From DASZUK01 sp963844575 (GTDB lineage Bacteria > Actinomycetota > Acidimicrobiia > Acidimicrobiales > RAAP-2): a DNA stretch of 64,000 nucleotides. The position numbers and the translations under genes were made by a program. Under the pieces are notes generated by a model. The model was given only the letters and a program-made list of their open reading frames with translations, made no database searches and had not been told where the DNA came from. Of the stretch, positions 50,713 to 58,986 are shown piece after piece. Every line of letters starts with the position of its first letter. Within the stretch, counting starts at the first letter, position 1. Where the stretch lies: positions 3,100,001-3,164,000 of the forward strand of contig CAWJOU010000005.1 in assembly GCA_963844575.1 (NCBI GenBank), written 5' to 3'.

Positions 50713-52833
50713 CTACTGGGCCATGCCGACGACCGGCTTGTTCAGCGGCTGACCGCCCATCGACCCCTGGAACGGGGCGTTGCCGAAGGCGAAGAGGCCG
50801 CCGTCGGAGGCGACCTCGTAGTAGCCGCCGTTCGGGGCCACCGTCATGCCGACGATGGGCTTGTTCAGCGGCTGCCCGCCCATCGACCCCCGGAAGGGAG
50901 CGCCGAAGGCGAAGAGGCCGCCGTCGGAGGCGACCTCGTAGTAGCCGCCGGTCGGAGTGGTCCCCATGCTCACGATCGGCTTGTTCAGCGGCTGGCCGCC
51001 CATCGACCCCTGGAACGGGGCGTTGCCGAAGGCGAAGAGGCCGCCGTCGGCGGCGACCTCGTAGTAGCCGCCGGTCGGGGCCACGGCGAGGCCAACGACC
51101 GGTTGGTTCAGCGGCTGGCCGCCCATGGACCCGTAGAAGGCGGCGTCGCCGAAGGCGAAGAGGCCGCCGTCGGAGGCGACCTCGTAGTACCCCCGGCCGT
51201 CGGGCGTGGGGGCCATGCCGACGATGGGCTTGTTCAAGGGCTGGCCGCCCATGGACCCGTAGAAGGCGGCGTCGCCGAAGGCGAAGATGCCCCCGTCAGC
51301 GGCGACCTCCCAGTACCCGCCGCCGTCGGGGCTCATGGCCATGCCGACGATGGGCTGGTTCAAGGGCTGGCCGCCCATCGACCCGTAGAAGGCGGTGCCA
51401 AAAGCGAACAGTCCCCCGTCGGAAGCCACCTCGTCATAGCCCGACCGGGTCGCGGGGGCCGTCATCGAGAAGGCCGCCGGGCCGTTCTGACCGACGGCCA
51501 CGCACTGGACACCCGGGAAGCAGCCGACGCCTTCCACCGCGACGTCGGAGGCCCCCGAACCGTTCGGGGTCCAGTGGGGTACGGCGGCCTGCGTCCAGGC
51601 GGTCCCGTCCCAGTTGAGGACGAGGGGTTGGACTGTCCCTGTTGTTGTCGCTGTCGTCGCCGACGGATCGGGCGTCGTCGTCGCGCCGCCGGCCACGCAC
51701 GAGGTCGGCCCGAAACAGTCCACGGCGGTCAGGACGGAGGCGACCGGCGGGCTCGGCGTGTTCACGGCCGACCAGGTGGAGCCGTTCCACTGCTCGACGA
51801 CCGTGGTCAACCCCGCGGTCGACAGTTGCTCGCCGGCGGCCATACAAAGCGAAGGGGTGGCGCAGGAGATGGCGTTCACCAGTACGTACCGTGTCGGCCC
51901 GAGTGTCGCCACCGTGGCGGCCGTCCACGAGCTCCCGTTCCACTCGAGCGCGAACATGCCGATGGTCTTGTTGCCGCTGTCCGCCTGCCAACCCCCGGCC
52001 ATGCAGAAGGTGGGATTGGTGCACGATACCGCCGTGGCCAGACGGAGGGTCGTGGCCGGCGAGGGCAGCTGGGTGACGGACCAGGTCGCACCGTTCCACT
52101 GCGCCACGACCGCTGTCACCCCCAGCGTCCCCGAGTTGTCGCTAGCGACGTCGCCCACGGCCGTGCAGAAGGCGGCGCTGGTGCACGACACCGATACCAA
52201 GGCTGACTGCCCGGTCGGCGGCGCCATCACGACCGACCAGGTCTGGCCGTTCCACTGTTCGACCAGCGGGGTCTCGTCTGTGACCAACGTTGTTGTTGTT
52301 GTCGGTGTCACTGTGCCCGCCGCCGTCGACGACTGGTCGCCGACGGCCAAGCAGAACGTGGCCGACGGGCAGGAGACCGAGGACAGATCGCTGTCGGCGC
52401 TCCCGGTCGGGGCCGGGACGGCGGTCGCCGTCCACGTCCCCCCGTGGAACACGGCGGCGATCGGCCGGACGGCGCTGCTCGTCGTATCCGACCCGACGGC
52501 GACGCAGCCGGTGGCAGTGCCGCAAGAGACGCTCCCGAATGTCGCTGTTCCGCCGCCCCCAAATGTCGGGGTCGGCACTGTGGACCACGGACTCGGGGTC
52601 ACCACCTCGGCCGACGAGCCGCGGCTGGACGGCCGTCGGGCCAACCCGCCCTCTCGGAGGAGGCCGCGCAACGAGCCGTGCAGGCCGTCCGAGGCCAACA
52701 GCTGGCGAAGCTGCCCGGCCACCGGGCGACCGGCGGTGGTGGCCGCCCCAGCGCCGACCTCGAAGGCGATCGGCCCGATCCCGGCCATGGTCAGGACGGC
52801 GGTCGTTCCGATCGCCAGGAACCGAAGCTTCAT
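50713..52833 (-). CDS. secreted repeat protein: Cys-rich propeller-like repeats plus seven DGGxFAFG repeats
   Basis: The 706-residue protein has a signal peptide (1-30). Residues 70-480 hold repeats of the type VSCxxxTFCxAVGD and WNGxTWS, with paired cysteines (for example CGTATGCVAVG, CPSATFCLAVG), suggesting a beta-propeller. The last 230 residues are seven repeats of about 33-40 residues: ASDGGLFAFGDAAFYGSM and GGQPLNKPIVGMA, alternating with PxPDGGGYWEV. I know no assigned function; similar repeats occur in other actinobacterial secreted proteins. ATG 52833 has AAGGAGAGG upstream. The upstream region shares a palindrome with the gene at 55875. Confidence 0.8.
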   Translation of the reverse strand: MKLRFLAIGTTAVLTMAGIGPIAFEVGAGAATTAGRPVAGQLRQLLASDGLHGSLRGLLREGGLARRPSSRGSSAEVVTPSPWSTVPTPTFGGGGTATFGSVSCGTATGCVAVGSDTTSSAVRPIAAVFHGGTWTATAVPAPTGSADSDLSSVSCPSATFCLAVGDQSSTAAGTVTPTTTTTLVTDETPLVEQWNGQTWSVVMAPPTGQSALVSVSCTSAAFCTAVGDVASDNSGTLGVTAVVAQWNGATWSVTQLPSPATTLRLATAVSCTNPTFCMAGGWQADSGNKTIGMFALEWNGSSWTAATVATLGPTRYVLVNAISCATPSLCMAAGEQLSTAGLTTVVEQWNGSTWSAVNTPSPPVASVLTAVDCFGPTSCVAGGATTTPDPSATTATTTGTVQPLVLNWDGTAWTQAAVPHWTPNGSGASDVAVEGVGCFPGVQCVAVGQNGPAAFSMTAPATRSGYDEVASDGGLFAFGTAFYGSMGGQPLNQPIVGMAMSPDGGGYWEVAADGGIFAFGDAAFYGSMGGQPLNKPIVGMAPTPDGRGYYEVASDGGLFAFGDAAFYGSMGGQPLNQPVVGLAVAPTGGYYEVAADGGLFAFGNAPFQGSMGGQPLNKPIVSMGTTPTGGYYEVASDGGLFAFGAPFRGSMGGQPLNKPIVGMTVAPNGGYYEVASDGGLFAFGNAPFQGSMGGQPLNKPVVGMAQ

Positions 52834-52938
52834 CTTGCCTCTCCTTACGCTGCGCCAGCCCCGGTCGGTGCTGATGGCGCCGGCATCGTAGTTGATGACA
52901 CGGTTCATACGCCGGTCGGCAAACTCTTTCTCTGCCGA
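52834..52938 (-). promoter_or_regulatory. promoter module with CGGCAAA palindrome, shared with 55876-55965
   Basis: Reading towards the gene, a palindrome TCGGCAGA-gaaagag-TTTGCCGA (52916-52938, one mismatch) is followed by 7 nt, ATGAACC, 11 nt and TACGAT. The gene at 55875 has the same order: palindrome, 8 nt, ATGAACC, 11 nt, TACGGT. This looks like a regulator site plus -35/-10 elements for a dedicated promoter, but the factor is unknown. Confidence 0.55.
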
Positions 52939-52951
52939 AACCCGGGCGCCT

Positions 52952-52980
52952 CGTTCGACCGGTCATCGACCGGCCGAACG
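52952..52980. terminator. GC-rich hairpin upstream of the repeat-protein gene
   Basis: CGTTCGACCGGTC (52952-52964) pairs with GACCGGCCGAACG (52968-52980) with one mismatch and a 3-nt loop. It may end transcription coming from the reverse-strand genes upstream, or act as an operator. Confidence 0.4.
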
Positions 52981-53036
52981 AACAAGAGTCTCGGCCGGCG
53001 AGAGGCCGGTCGCCGTCAGAAGGCCGTGACCGTCCA

Positions 53037-53163
53037 CTATGCGACACCTTCCGCGTCGAGCACGTCAGGCAGGATTCCCCTCGTACTGTCGGGCGACAGC
53101 CAGAGGACGACGGTGACCATCGACGCGTTCTGCCGGCGTGGCGTCGTCCGAGCCATCGCTGCG
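53037..53163 (-). pseudogene. mosaic remnant: nitrilase-type 5' end joined to PIN-toxin-type 3' end
   Basis: 53041-53106 matches 56156-56221 (the end of the PIN-toxin gene) at 61 of 66 positions. 53108-53163 matches 50618-50673 (start of the nitrilase gene and its upstream DNA) at 49 of 56. Read on the reverse strand they join into a 27-residue frame (53037-53120) starting MVTV like the nitrilase and continuing WLSPDSTRGILP and VLDAEGVA like the toxin, then a premature stop. This is most easily seen as the scar of deletions between duplicated copies. Confidence 0.75.
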
Positions 53164-53284
53164 GCGGATCGATGGCGGGATCGGAGCGCGTCAGAAGAGG
53201 CATATCGATCCGACGGGGAGCGCTCGGCGCTTCTTCAGCCCGGCCCGTTCGCGATCACTTTCAGATTGCCCAGCACCTCGGTCA

Positions 53285-53815
53285 TCACTCTCTTGCCGAC
53301 GCTGACCGGTGTCCCTGGCACATCTTTCGCGCCCGTGACGATGACGACTCCGTCCCCAACAACGCGTGGAAGGTAACCGAGGCTGTCCCGGGGATCGGCC
53401 CGACGTAGTAGGCCGAGACGCCGTCGAGTCGGAGCGGGTGTGGTTGAAGATCCTTCTCGGCCACTCCTGGTGGCAGACCGAACGCCCTCCTCGGGGCGTC
53501 TGGATTGCCGGGCACCCCGAATCCCCGGACGACGTTCGGCCCGGTCTTCACTGTGACGGCAATCGAAGGCGGTGCCGTTGCCGAGCTGTTCTCGGGTGGT
53601 GCAGAGTAGACGCAGAAGCCATTGGCCAGCGGGTGGTTACTGTCCCACGGCTTTGCTCCCAGAAGGCCGGTCGCCTGCGCCTTGGTCAGCAGGTGACAGG
53701 GGTCTGGGAGGCTGGCGGCGCTGCTCGTCAGCGGGGTAGCCAGCACGGCAAGTCCGGCAACGAGCCCAAGCTTCCCAAAAGCCGACCATCGTCGATGGCA
53801 CGGCCTCGACGTCAC
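53285..53815 (-). CDS. secreted DUF3558-like protein (176 aa)
   Basis: The protein has a basic start and hydrophobic stretch (about 14-33) consistent with a signal peptide. DPCHLLTKAQATGLLGAKP then resembles the DUF3558 start (DPCALLT). A conserved Cys pair may form a disulphide (Cys40 and Cys68). Its GTG overlaps the stop of the peptidase gene by 4 bp, so the two are co-translated and may work together outside the cell. Function unknown. Confidence 0.6.
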   Translation of the reverse strand: MTSRPCHRRWSAFGKLGLVAGLAVLATPLTSSAASLPDPCHLLTKAQATGLLGAKPWDSNHPLANGFCVYSAPPENSSATAPPSIAVTVKTGPNVVRGFGVPGNPDAPRRAFGLPPGVAEKDLQPHPLRLDGVSAYYVGPIPGTASVTFHALLGTESSSSRARKMCQGHRSASARE

Positions 53816-55875
53816 GGGCCAGCGCTGGTGTCGGTCGGCACTGCCCCGACGACGTCGGTCACGTTCACTCCGATCTGCGGCAGCGAGCCCTGGAAGGTGG
53901 CGTCGCCGTAGGCGAAGATGCCGCCGTCCGAGCCGATGAGCCAGTATCCCTTCTCGTCCGAAGTCGGCACCAAACCGATGATCGGTCGGCTGGGCGTCAC
54001 CCCGGACTCGGGCAGGGACCCGAAGTAGCCGGCGTCCCCGAAGGTGTAGACGCCGCCGTTCTGGGTTACCACCCAGTATCCGCCGCCGTCGGGAGTCGAG
54101 TCGATGCCGGCGACCGGCGACGACGTTCCGGTTACCGATCCGTCGTTACGGGCGTCTCCGAAGCTGTACACGGTTCCTGTTCCCGTGACCAGCCAGTACC
54201 CCTGGTCGTTCGGCGTCGCCGCAATGCCGACGACGTCGTTGGTGTGGACCCCGCTGCCCGGCAACGAACCGAGGAACGGCGCGTCGCCAAAGGTGAAGAC
54301 GCCGCCGTCGGAACCGACGAGGAAGTAGCCGCCGTTGTTAGCAGTGGGAACGATGCCCCTGATGTCGTCGACCGCGACGTGATCACCAGGTAGCGACCCA
54401 AGGAACGGCGCGTTTCCAAAGCTGAAGACGCCGCCGTCGGACCCGACGAGGAAGTAGCCGGCATCCGACGGCGTCGGCACCATGCCCACGACGTCCGACA
54501 CCTGCACGTCGTCGCCGGGTAGCGAGCCGTGGTAGCCGGCGGTCTGTCCGGCCGGGAAGACGAAGACGCCCCCGTCGGAACCGACCATGTCATAGCCGGA
54601 GGTCGTCGACGCCGCTGACGGACCTGGTGTCGGTGCGGACGTGGGCGACGATGGTGGCGTGGGTGACGGCGACGGTGTTGACGACGGCGGCGGCGACGGC
54701 GACGGCGGCGACGGCGACGGCGGCGACGGTGTCACGTACGTGAATCGATCCGCCCCCGTCGACTGGCTGGACCCGTCGGTCGTCGTGACCGTCACGGCGA
54801 CCGTTCCCGCTGGTTCTGCCGGCGCGGTCACGACGATCGCCCCGTCCGGGTAGATGTCCCCGTGTGCCACGTCCGCACCGAAGTGCACCGACTCGACGAG
54901 ACCCGGCACGAGGTATGTGCCGGTGATCATCACCGTCGTACCACCCGCCGTGCTTCCCTGCGACGGGCTCACCGACGTGACCGTCGGGAGCGGCGTGCCG
55001 TAGTAATCGATGAACGATCCTGTTGTTGTGGCGACGGCCTTCCCCGGGTAGGCGATGATTTTTGTTGTCGTGTTGACCATGTATGCCGGTGTTGCGTACG
55101 ACGTTGTCAGGTCCGAACCGGCGAGTCGGAGATCGTGGAACCTGACGGACTGGAAGTCAGCCAGGGATGACAGGGCGCTGTTGACTTCCGGCCTCTCCAC
55201 CACCCACTCGGCCGAGTCGGCCAGACCGGCTGTATAGGTAACTGTTCCCTCGACGGTCCACCCCTGCGAGACGTCCTCGATGCCGATGAACCATATTCCG
55301 ACGGACGTCTGTCTGACGACCGCCAACATCACGTCGCCTGGTGAGACCGGCCTGGCAATCGTGACCGATGCGGCTGGGAGCAGCTCGTACCACGCGAAGT
55401 ACGACGTGGAGTAGGCGGTGGTTTCGGAGGTCGTACCCGTCTGGATGAGCTGCGAACTCCCAACGCCACCGACGCCGATCCACGCTGCTGCGTACTGCGG
55501 CCCGGCCGAGGGAACGACCGCCGGCACCGTCCAGTAGCTGCTCACCCCCGTAAAAGTGGTCCCCGCCTCGATCATTCCGGACCAATTGCTGGAGTAGTTG
55601 TTGTTAGTAGCTCCACCTCCAGAGGTGTCGGGATGGAGACGAGACCGCCGAATATTCGGATCGGGATCTTCTCCAGGAATCGACTCGGGACCGGTGGCCG
55701 GGAGAGGAGATACGCTCCCGCTTTGGCCGAGGGCGGTACTAACGCCGAGCAGTCGGGGTCCCACCATCGTCGCGGCGCCGGCCACGCCGCTGGTCATCGT
55801 CAGTGGCATAACTGCGACAAGCCCGGATGCCAAGAGGGCAGTTGATGACCATATGAAGAACCGCTTCCGCAACAT
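53812..55875 (-). CDS. secreted glutamic peptidase (G1/eqolisin-like) with IPT/TIG domain and DGGVF repeats
   Basis: The 687-residue protein has a signal peptide (1-34). Residues 95-280 fit the G1 peptidase fold: SSNWSG (96-100), the probable catalytic Gln145 in SQLIQTGT, and Glu223 in SAEWVVERPE. An IPT/TIG Ig-like domain follows (about 285-378, with VTSVSPSQGSTAGGTTVMI), then a Pro/Ser-rich linker (380-425) and six to seven repeats like GSDGGVFSFGNAPFLGSLPG. G1 peptidases act in acid; this suggests activity in acidic surroundings. ATG 55875 has GGAGGGGACG upstream. Confidence 0.82.
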   Translation of the reverse strand: MLRKRFFIWSSTALLASGLVAVMPLTMTSGVAGAATMVGPRLLGVSTALGQSGSVSPLPATGPESIPGEDPDPNIRRSRLHPDTSGGGATNNNYSSNWSGMIEAGTTFTGVSSYWTVPAVVPSAGPQYAAAWIGVGGVGSSQLIQTGTTSETTAYSTSYFAWYELLPAASVTIARPVSPGDVMLAVVRQTSVGIWFIGIEDVSQGWTVEGTVTYTAGLADSAEWVVERPEVNSALSSLADFQSVRFHDLRLAGSDLTTSYATPAYMVNTTTKIIAYPGKAVATTTGSFIDYYGTPLPTVTSVSPSQGSTAGGTTVMITGTYLVPGLVESVHFGADVAHGDIYPDGAIVVTAPAEPAGTVAVTVTTTDGSSQSTGADRFTYVTPSPPSPSPPSPSPPPSSTPSPSPTPPSSPTSAPTPGPSAASTTSGYDMVGSDGGVFVFPAGQTAGYHGSLPGDDVQVSDVVGMVPTPSDAGYFLVGSDGGVFSFGNAPFLGSLPGDHVAVDDIRGIVPTANNGGYFLVGSDGGVFTFGDAPFLGSLPGSGVHTNDVVGIAATPNDQGYWLVTGTGTVYSFGDARNDGSVTGTSSPVAGIDSTPDGGGYWVVTQNGGVYTFGDAGYFGSLPESGVTPSRPIIGLVPTSDEKGYWLIGSDGGIFAYGDATFQGSLPQIGVNVTDVVGAVPTDTSAGP

Positions 55876-55965
55876 CCGTCCCCGTCCCCTCCGGTCGACC
55901 GCTGCAACTACCGTAGCCGCCGAGATGGTTCATTCGTCAATTCGGCAAACTCTTTCTTTGCCGAA
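55876..55965 (-). promoter_or_regulatory. promoter module with CGGCAAA palindrome, shared with 52834-52938
   Basis: The palindrome TTCGGCAAA-gaaagag-TTTGCCGAA (55941-55965) has perfect 9-bp arms. Towards the gene come 8 nt (including TTGACG), ATGAACC, 11 nt and TACGGT. The spacing and sequences match the module upstream of 52833. Confidence 0.6.
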
Positions 55966-56030
55966 GCTTCGGAGAATTTTTCCGTAGGAAGGTTGATCAA
56001 TACAGCGGTCGGTTCCGGCTATTTCGAACG

Positions 56031-56063
56031 TCATGAGGACCGGTTATCGATCGGTCCTCATGA
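56031..56063. repeat. perfect 12-bp inverted repeat
   Basis: TCATGAGGACCG (56031-56042) and CGGTCCTCATGA (56052-56063) are exact complements with a 9-bp spacer. It lies between the PIN-toxin end and the peptidase promoter, so it may be a terminator for the toxin transcript or an operator. Confidence 0.6.
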
Positions 56064-56130
56064 GATAATGACCTTGGCCAACGACGGGTACCTCGGTGCG
56101 GAACACCCAGCTTCGGTGCCGAGCCTCCCC

Positions 56131-56565
56131 TCAGGGAACGGCGACCGCCCGCCACGCGACACCTTCCGCGTCGAGCACGCCAGGCAGGATTCCCCTCACA
56201 CTGCCGGACGACAGCCAGAGGTCGGCGGCCAGGAGCCGCCCGACCGCGACGGCCTCGAGGTTCAACCAGTTGAGCGTCGGGTGTCGACTCGCGAGCCTCG
56301 CCATGGCGGGAACCGTCAGACGGGGGTCGGGCAGCGAGACGTCTTCACGCAGCTCGAGCAAGCTGAGGATCGCCTGCTCCTGTTCGCTCGTGCCGAGCTG
56401 TACGAACGGGCCGGAAAGGTGGCCACCGGCCCCGAGGACCGCGGCTCGGCCGGCGCGGTAGTGCCAGGAGGTCGTCGTGTGCAGCTCGACGTCCCGCATG
56501 GGAAGTCCAACCAAGAGCTCCTCGATCAGCAGACGATCGTCGAGGACTACGACCTCCGATGCCAA
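56131..56565 (-). CDS. PIN-like (VapC-type) toxin
   Basis: The 144-residue protein starts at TTG after the antitoxin stop (6 bp). VVVLDDRLLIEEL (near residue 6) gives the N-terminal acidic residues and LNLEAVAVGRLLAADLWLS (about 98-116) the later PIN-like strand/helix with an acidic residue. It is predicted to be an Mg-dependent RNase. Identity rests on the pairing with an AbrB-like gene and weak motifs; it is a divergent PIN protein. Its 3' end is partly repeated at 53041-53106. Confidence 0.6.
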   Translation of the reverse strand: MASEVVVLDDRLLIEELLVGLPMRDVELHTTTSWHYRAGRAAVLGAGGHLSGPFVQLGTSEQEQAILSLLELREDVSLPDPRLTVPAMARLASRHPTLNWLNLEAVAVGRLLAADLWLSSGSVRGILPGVLDAEGVAWRAVAVP

Positions 56566-56571
56566 CGGCTT

Positions 56572-56811
56572 CTACTGATCGGCGAGGTCGGGGTCGTCAA
56601 GGGCCGACAGACCGGTGGCGTAGTGGTCCCGGAGCACCCGTCGCAGCTCCCGCCGGGCGACGTCGACGCCCCCGGGGACCACCAGGGCGGCATCACCAAG
56701 GTCGATGAACGCGACTTCGCCACCGTCGTCGATCCCCCAGCGATGGCGGAGATCGGCCGGAAGGCTGGCCTGGCCTCGATGGGACACCTTGACGTTCGTC
56801 GCTGCGGGCAC
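56572..56811 (-). CDS. AbrB/VapB-like antitoxin
   Basis: The 79-residue protein has the swapped-hairpin AbrB/MazE segment KVSHRGQASLPADLRHRWGI then GGEVAFIDLGDAALVV, followed by an acidic tail that would bind the toxin. GTG 56811 is preferred because a TACAAT box lies exactly 6 nt upstream; the frame continues a further ten codons upstream. It would bind the promoter and neutralise the toxin encoded 6 bp downstream. Confidence 0.68.
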   Translation of the reverse strand: MPAATNVKVSHRGQASLPADLRHRWGIDDGGEVAFIDLGDAALVVPGGVDVARRELRRVLRDHYATGLSALDDPDLADQ

Positions 56812-56817
56812 AGCTGC

Positions 56818-56823
56818 ATTGTA
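56818..56823 (-). promoter_or_regulatory. putative -10 box (TACAAT) of the antitoxin gene, leaderless
   Basis: On the reverse strand TACAAT is followed by 6 nt and GTG. The box and spacing equal those at 32897-32902. Confidence 0.55.
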
Positions 56824-56999
56824 ACAAGGTCCAAGGCACAAGGCATCGGGCCCCGAGCCAGGCCACGCCGGCGTAGCTTGACGCCGACAGGACTCGACTC
56901 GCTCACGATGTGCTTCGATGCCCGCCGGCGTCGTCGAGCTGACCTACGCCATCTCGCGCCCCGGCCGCGCCAGCGAGTGACCAGAGGATCTCGCCCTCC

Positions 57000-58508
57000 C
57001 TACCCGACCGCCGAGCCGACCCGGAGCACCAGCGCCTCGGCGACGTGGGCGGCGTCGACCGACAGCGACCACGCGCCGTAGAGATCGGCGATCGTCCGGG
57101 CCACCCGACGCACCCGGTGCAGACCCCGCCCGCTCAGCGTCCCGGTGCGGACGTGGCGGTCGAGCAGCGCGGCCGCTTCGCGAGTGAGCGGGGCCAGCCG
57201 GTCGAGCTCGGCCGACGGCAGCACCGCGTTGCACGCGACCCCGCGGTCACGGGCCACCTGGCGGGCCCGGCTCACCCGCTCGGCCACCGCCGCGCTCGAC
57301 TCCCCCGCCGCGCTCGACAACAGCTCGCCCGGCTCCGGCCGGTGCAGCGGCACGACGAGATCGAACCGGTCGAGCAGCGGGCCGGACAGCCGGCGGGCGT
57401 AGCGGGCCCGGGCCGCCGGCGTGCACCGGCAAGAGCCCGGCGGCCCGCCGTCGCCGCACGGACACGGGTTCATCGCGCCGACGAGCACGAACCGGGCCGG
57501 CAGCGTCACCGTGCCCCTCGCCCGGCTGACCCGGACGACGCCCTCTTCCAGCGGCTGGCGGAGGGCGTCGAGCACCGCGGCCGGAAACTCTCCCATTTCA
57601 TCGAGGAAAAGGATTCCGTGATGGGCCCGGCTGATCTCGCCCGGCCGCATCGACGCCGTCCCGCCGCCGATCAGCGAGACCGCCGATGCGCCGTGGTGGG
57701 GCGCCCGGAACGGCGGCTCCGTGATCAGCCCACCCTCCGGCAGGACCAGCCCGGCCGCCGAGTGGACCCGGCTGACCTCGATCGCCTCGCTCCGGGAGAG
57801 CGGCGGCAGGATCCCCGGCAGTCGCTCGGCCAGCATCGTCTTGCCCGACCCCGGCGGCCCGACGAGCAGCAGGTGGTGGCCGCCGGCCGCCGCCACCTCG
57901 ACCGCCCGCCGACCGACCCGTTGGCCCCGGACGTTGGCCAGGTCCAGACCAGCCGGTCGCGCTCGCTCCGGCGGCGCCACCGGGTGAGGTGGCGACGGCC
58001 AGCCCTGGCGGCCGGCCAGCACGTCGACCAGCTGACCCAGGCTCGAGACCCCGTCGACCGCGCCGGGGCAGACCGCGGCGGCTTCCGCGTAGTCGCACCG
58101 CGGCACGACCAGCGTGTGGCCGACGAGCGAGTCGGCCAGCGCGACGATGCCCGGCACGTGCCGGAGCGTGCCGTCCAGCCCGAGCTCGCCGACGAACGCC
58201 AGGCCGTCGAGCGCGCCGGCCGGGAGCACCCCCGTGGCGGCCAGCAGCCCGACGGCGATCGGCAGGTCCAGCCCGGCCCCGCCCTTCCGCACCCCTGACG
58301 GCGCCAGGTTGACCGTCATCCTCCGGGTCGGCCAGCGCAGTCCGCTCGACAAGAGGGCGGCCCGAACTCGATCTCGGGACTCCCGGACGGCGGCGTCGGG
58401 GAGCCCGACGACCGTGAACCCGGGGAGGCCGTCGGAGACGTGGACCTCCACGGTGACTGGACGACCGGTGCTGCCGATCAGGGTGGCCGAAGGAACGATG
58501 GCGATCAT
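57000..58508 (-). CDS. comM: Mg-chelatase-like AAA+ ATPase ComM (YifB)
   Basis: The 502-residue protein is a ring helicase that aids branch migration in transformation-type recombination. It has an N-terminal Lon-like domain (about 1-165), Walker A LLVGPPGSGKTMLAERLPG, Walker B ILFLDEMGEF, a four-Cys insert CPCGDGGPPGSCRC, and a C-terminal helical domain with GLHRVRRVARTIADL. It lies downstream of yraN but without dprA following. Start ATG at 58508. Confidence 0.93.
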   Translation of the reverse strand: MIAIVPSATLIGSTGRPVTVEVHVSDGLPGFTVVGLPDAAVRESRDRVRAALLSSGLRWPTRRMTVNLAPSGVRKGGAGLDLPIAVGLLAATGVLPAGALDGLAFVGELGLDGTLRHVPGIVALADSLVGHTLVVPRCDYAEAAAVCPGAVDGVSSLGQLVDVLAGRQGWPSPPHPVAPPERARPAGLDLANVRGQRVGRRAVEVAAAGGHHLLLVGPPGSGKTMLAERLPGILPPLSRSEAIEVSRVHSAAGLVLPEGGLITEPPFRAPHHGASAVSLIGGGTASMRPGEISRAHHGILFLDEMGEFPAAVLDALRQPLEEGVVRVSRARGTVTLPARFVLVGAMNPCPCGDGGPPGSCRCTPAARARYARRLSGPLLDRFDLVVPLHRPEPGELLSSAAGESSAAVAERVSRARQVARDRGVACNAVLPSAELDRLAPLTREAAALLDRHVRTGTLSGRGLHRVRRVARTIADLYGAWSLSVDAAHVAEALVLRVGSAVG

Positions 58509-58624
58509 GACCCCTCCGTGGGTGCCGACGGCTCCGGGGGCAGCAACCGCTGCCGGGTCCGAGCCGGGTTGGATGGACGGAGGGTCCTTCGTCAGGCCGC
58601 CCCCACTGTGGGGCCGGGCCGGCC

Positions 58625-58641
58625 GACCGCTCTAAGCGGTC
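58625..58641 (-). terminator. short hairpin after the 91-aa gene
   Basis: GACCGCT-cta-AGCGGTC has perfect 7-bp arms and lies about 50 bp after the stop at 58691, before comM. It could terminate the small-gene operon; no T-run is present. Confidence 0.35.
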
Positions 58642-58690
58642 CCGAGGCTAGGCGGGGGCTGTAACAGGCCGGGTCGACGCCGAGGCGGCG

Positions 58691-58966
58691 CTACGACGGC
58701 TTCGGGGTGATCCCGGCACCCTTGAGCATCCGTCGAAGATCGACGACCTGCTGTTCGTCGACGTCGTGGCGCCGGGGAGCATCGAAGGTCTCGGTCTCCG
58801 AGCCCAGCGTCACCCGGTAACGGCCGTCGGGCTCGTCGGTGACGGTGCCCACGCTCTGGAGGAGGGACAGGACGTCGTGCCACTGGATGTTGTGACCGAC
58901 CGGGTGGTTGAAGATCTTCTCCACCGTCGCCCGGTGGTGCCCGTCGAGCTGTCCGCCTTCTGCCAT
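58691..58966 (-). CDS. small protein, HicA-like fold suspected (91 aa)
   Basis: The 91-residue protein begins MAEGGQLDGHHRATVEKIF and contains the core NIQWHDVLSLLQSVGTV, then GRYRVTLGSETETFDAPRRH. The helix-strand-strand pattern with a terminal His resembles the HicA-type dsRBD fold, but the usual Gly-Ser-His motif is not evident. It is 20 bp after the acidic 114-aa gene. Assignment is tentative. Confidence 0.5.
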   Translation of the reverse strand: MAEGGQLDGHHRATVEKIFNHPVGHNIQWHDVLSLLQSVGTVTDEPDGRYRVTLGSETETFDAPRRHDVDEQQVVDLRRMLKGAGITPKPS

Positions 58967-58986
58967 GTCGATCTCCTCAAATTCGG

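Noticed and set aside
52916..52938. reading the CGGCAAA palindrome as a FliA/WhiG-type -10 (GCCGA) promoter
   Set aside because: The needed TAAA -35 element at about 15 bp is missing in both copies.
57045..58298. 417-codon forward frame opposite comM
   Set aside because: It is antisense to comM and has biased composition with no recognisable domain.
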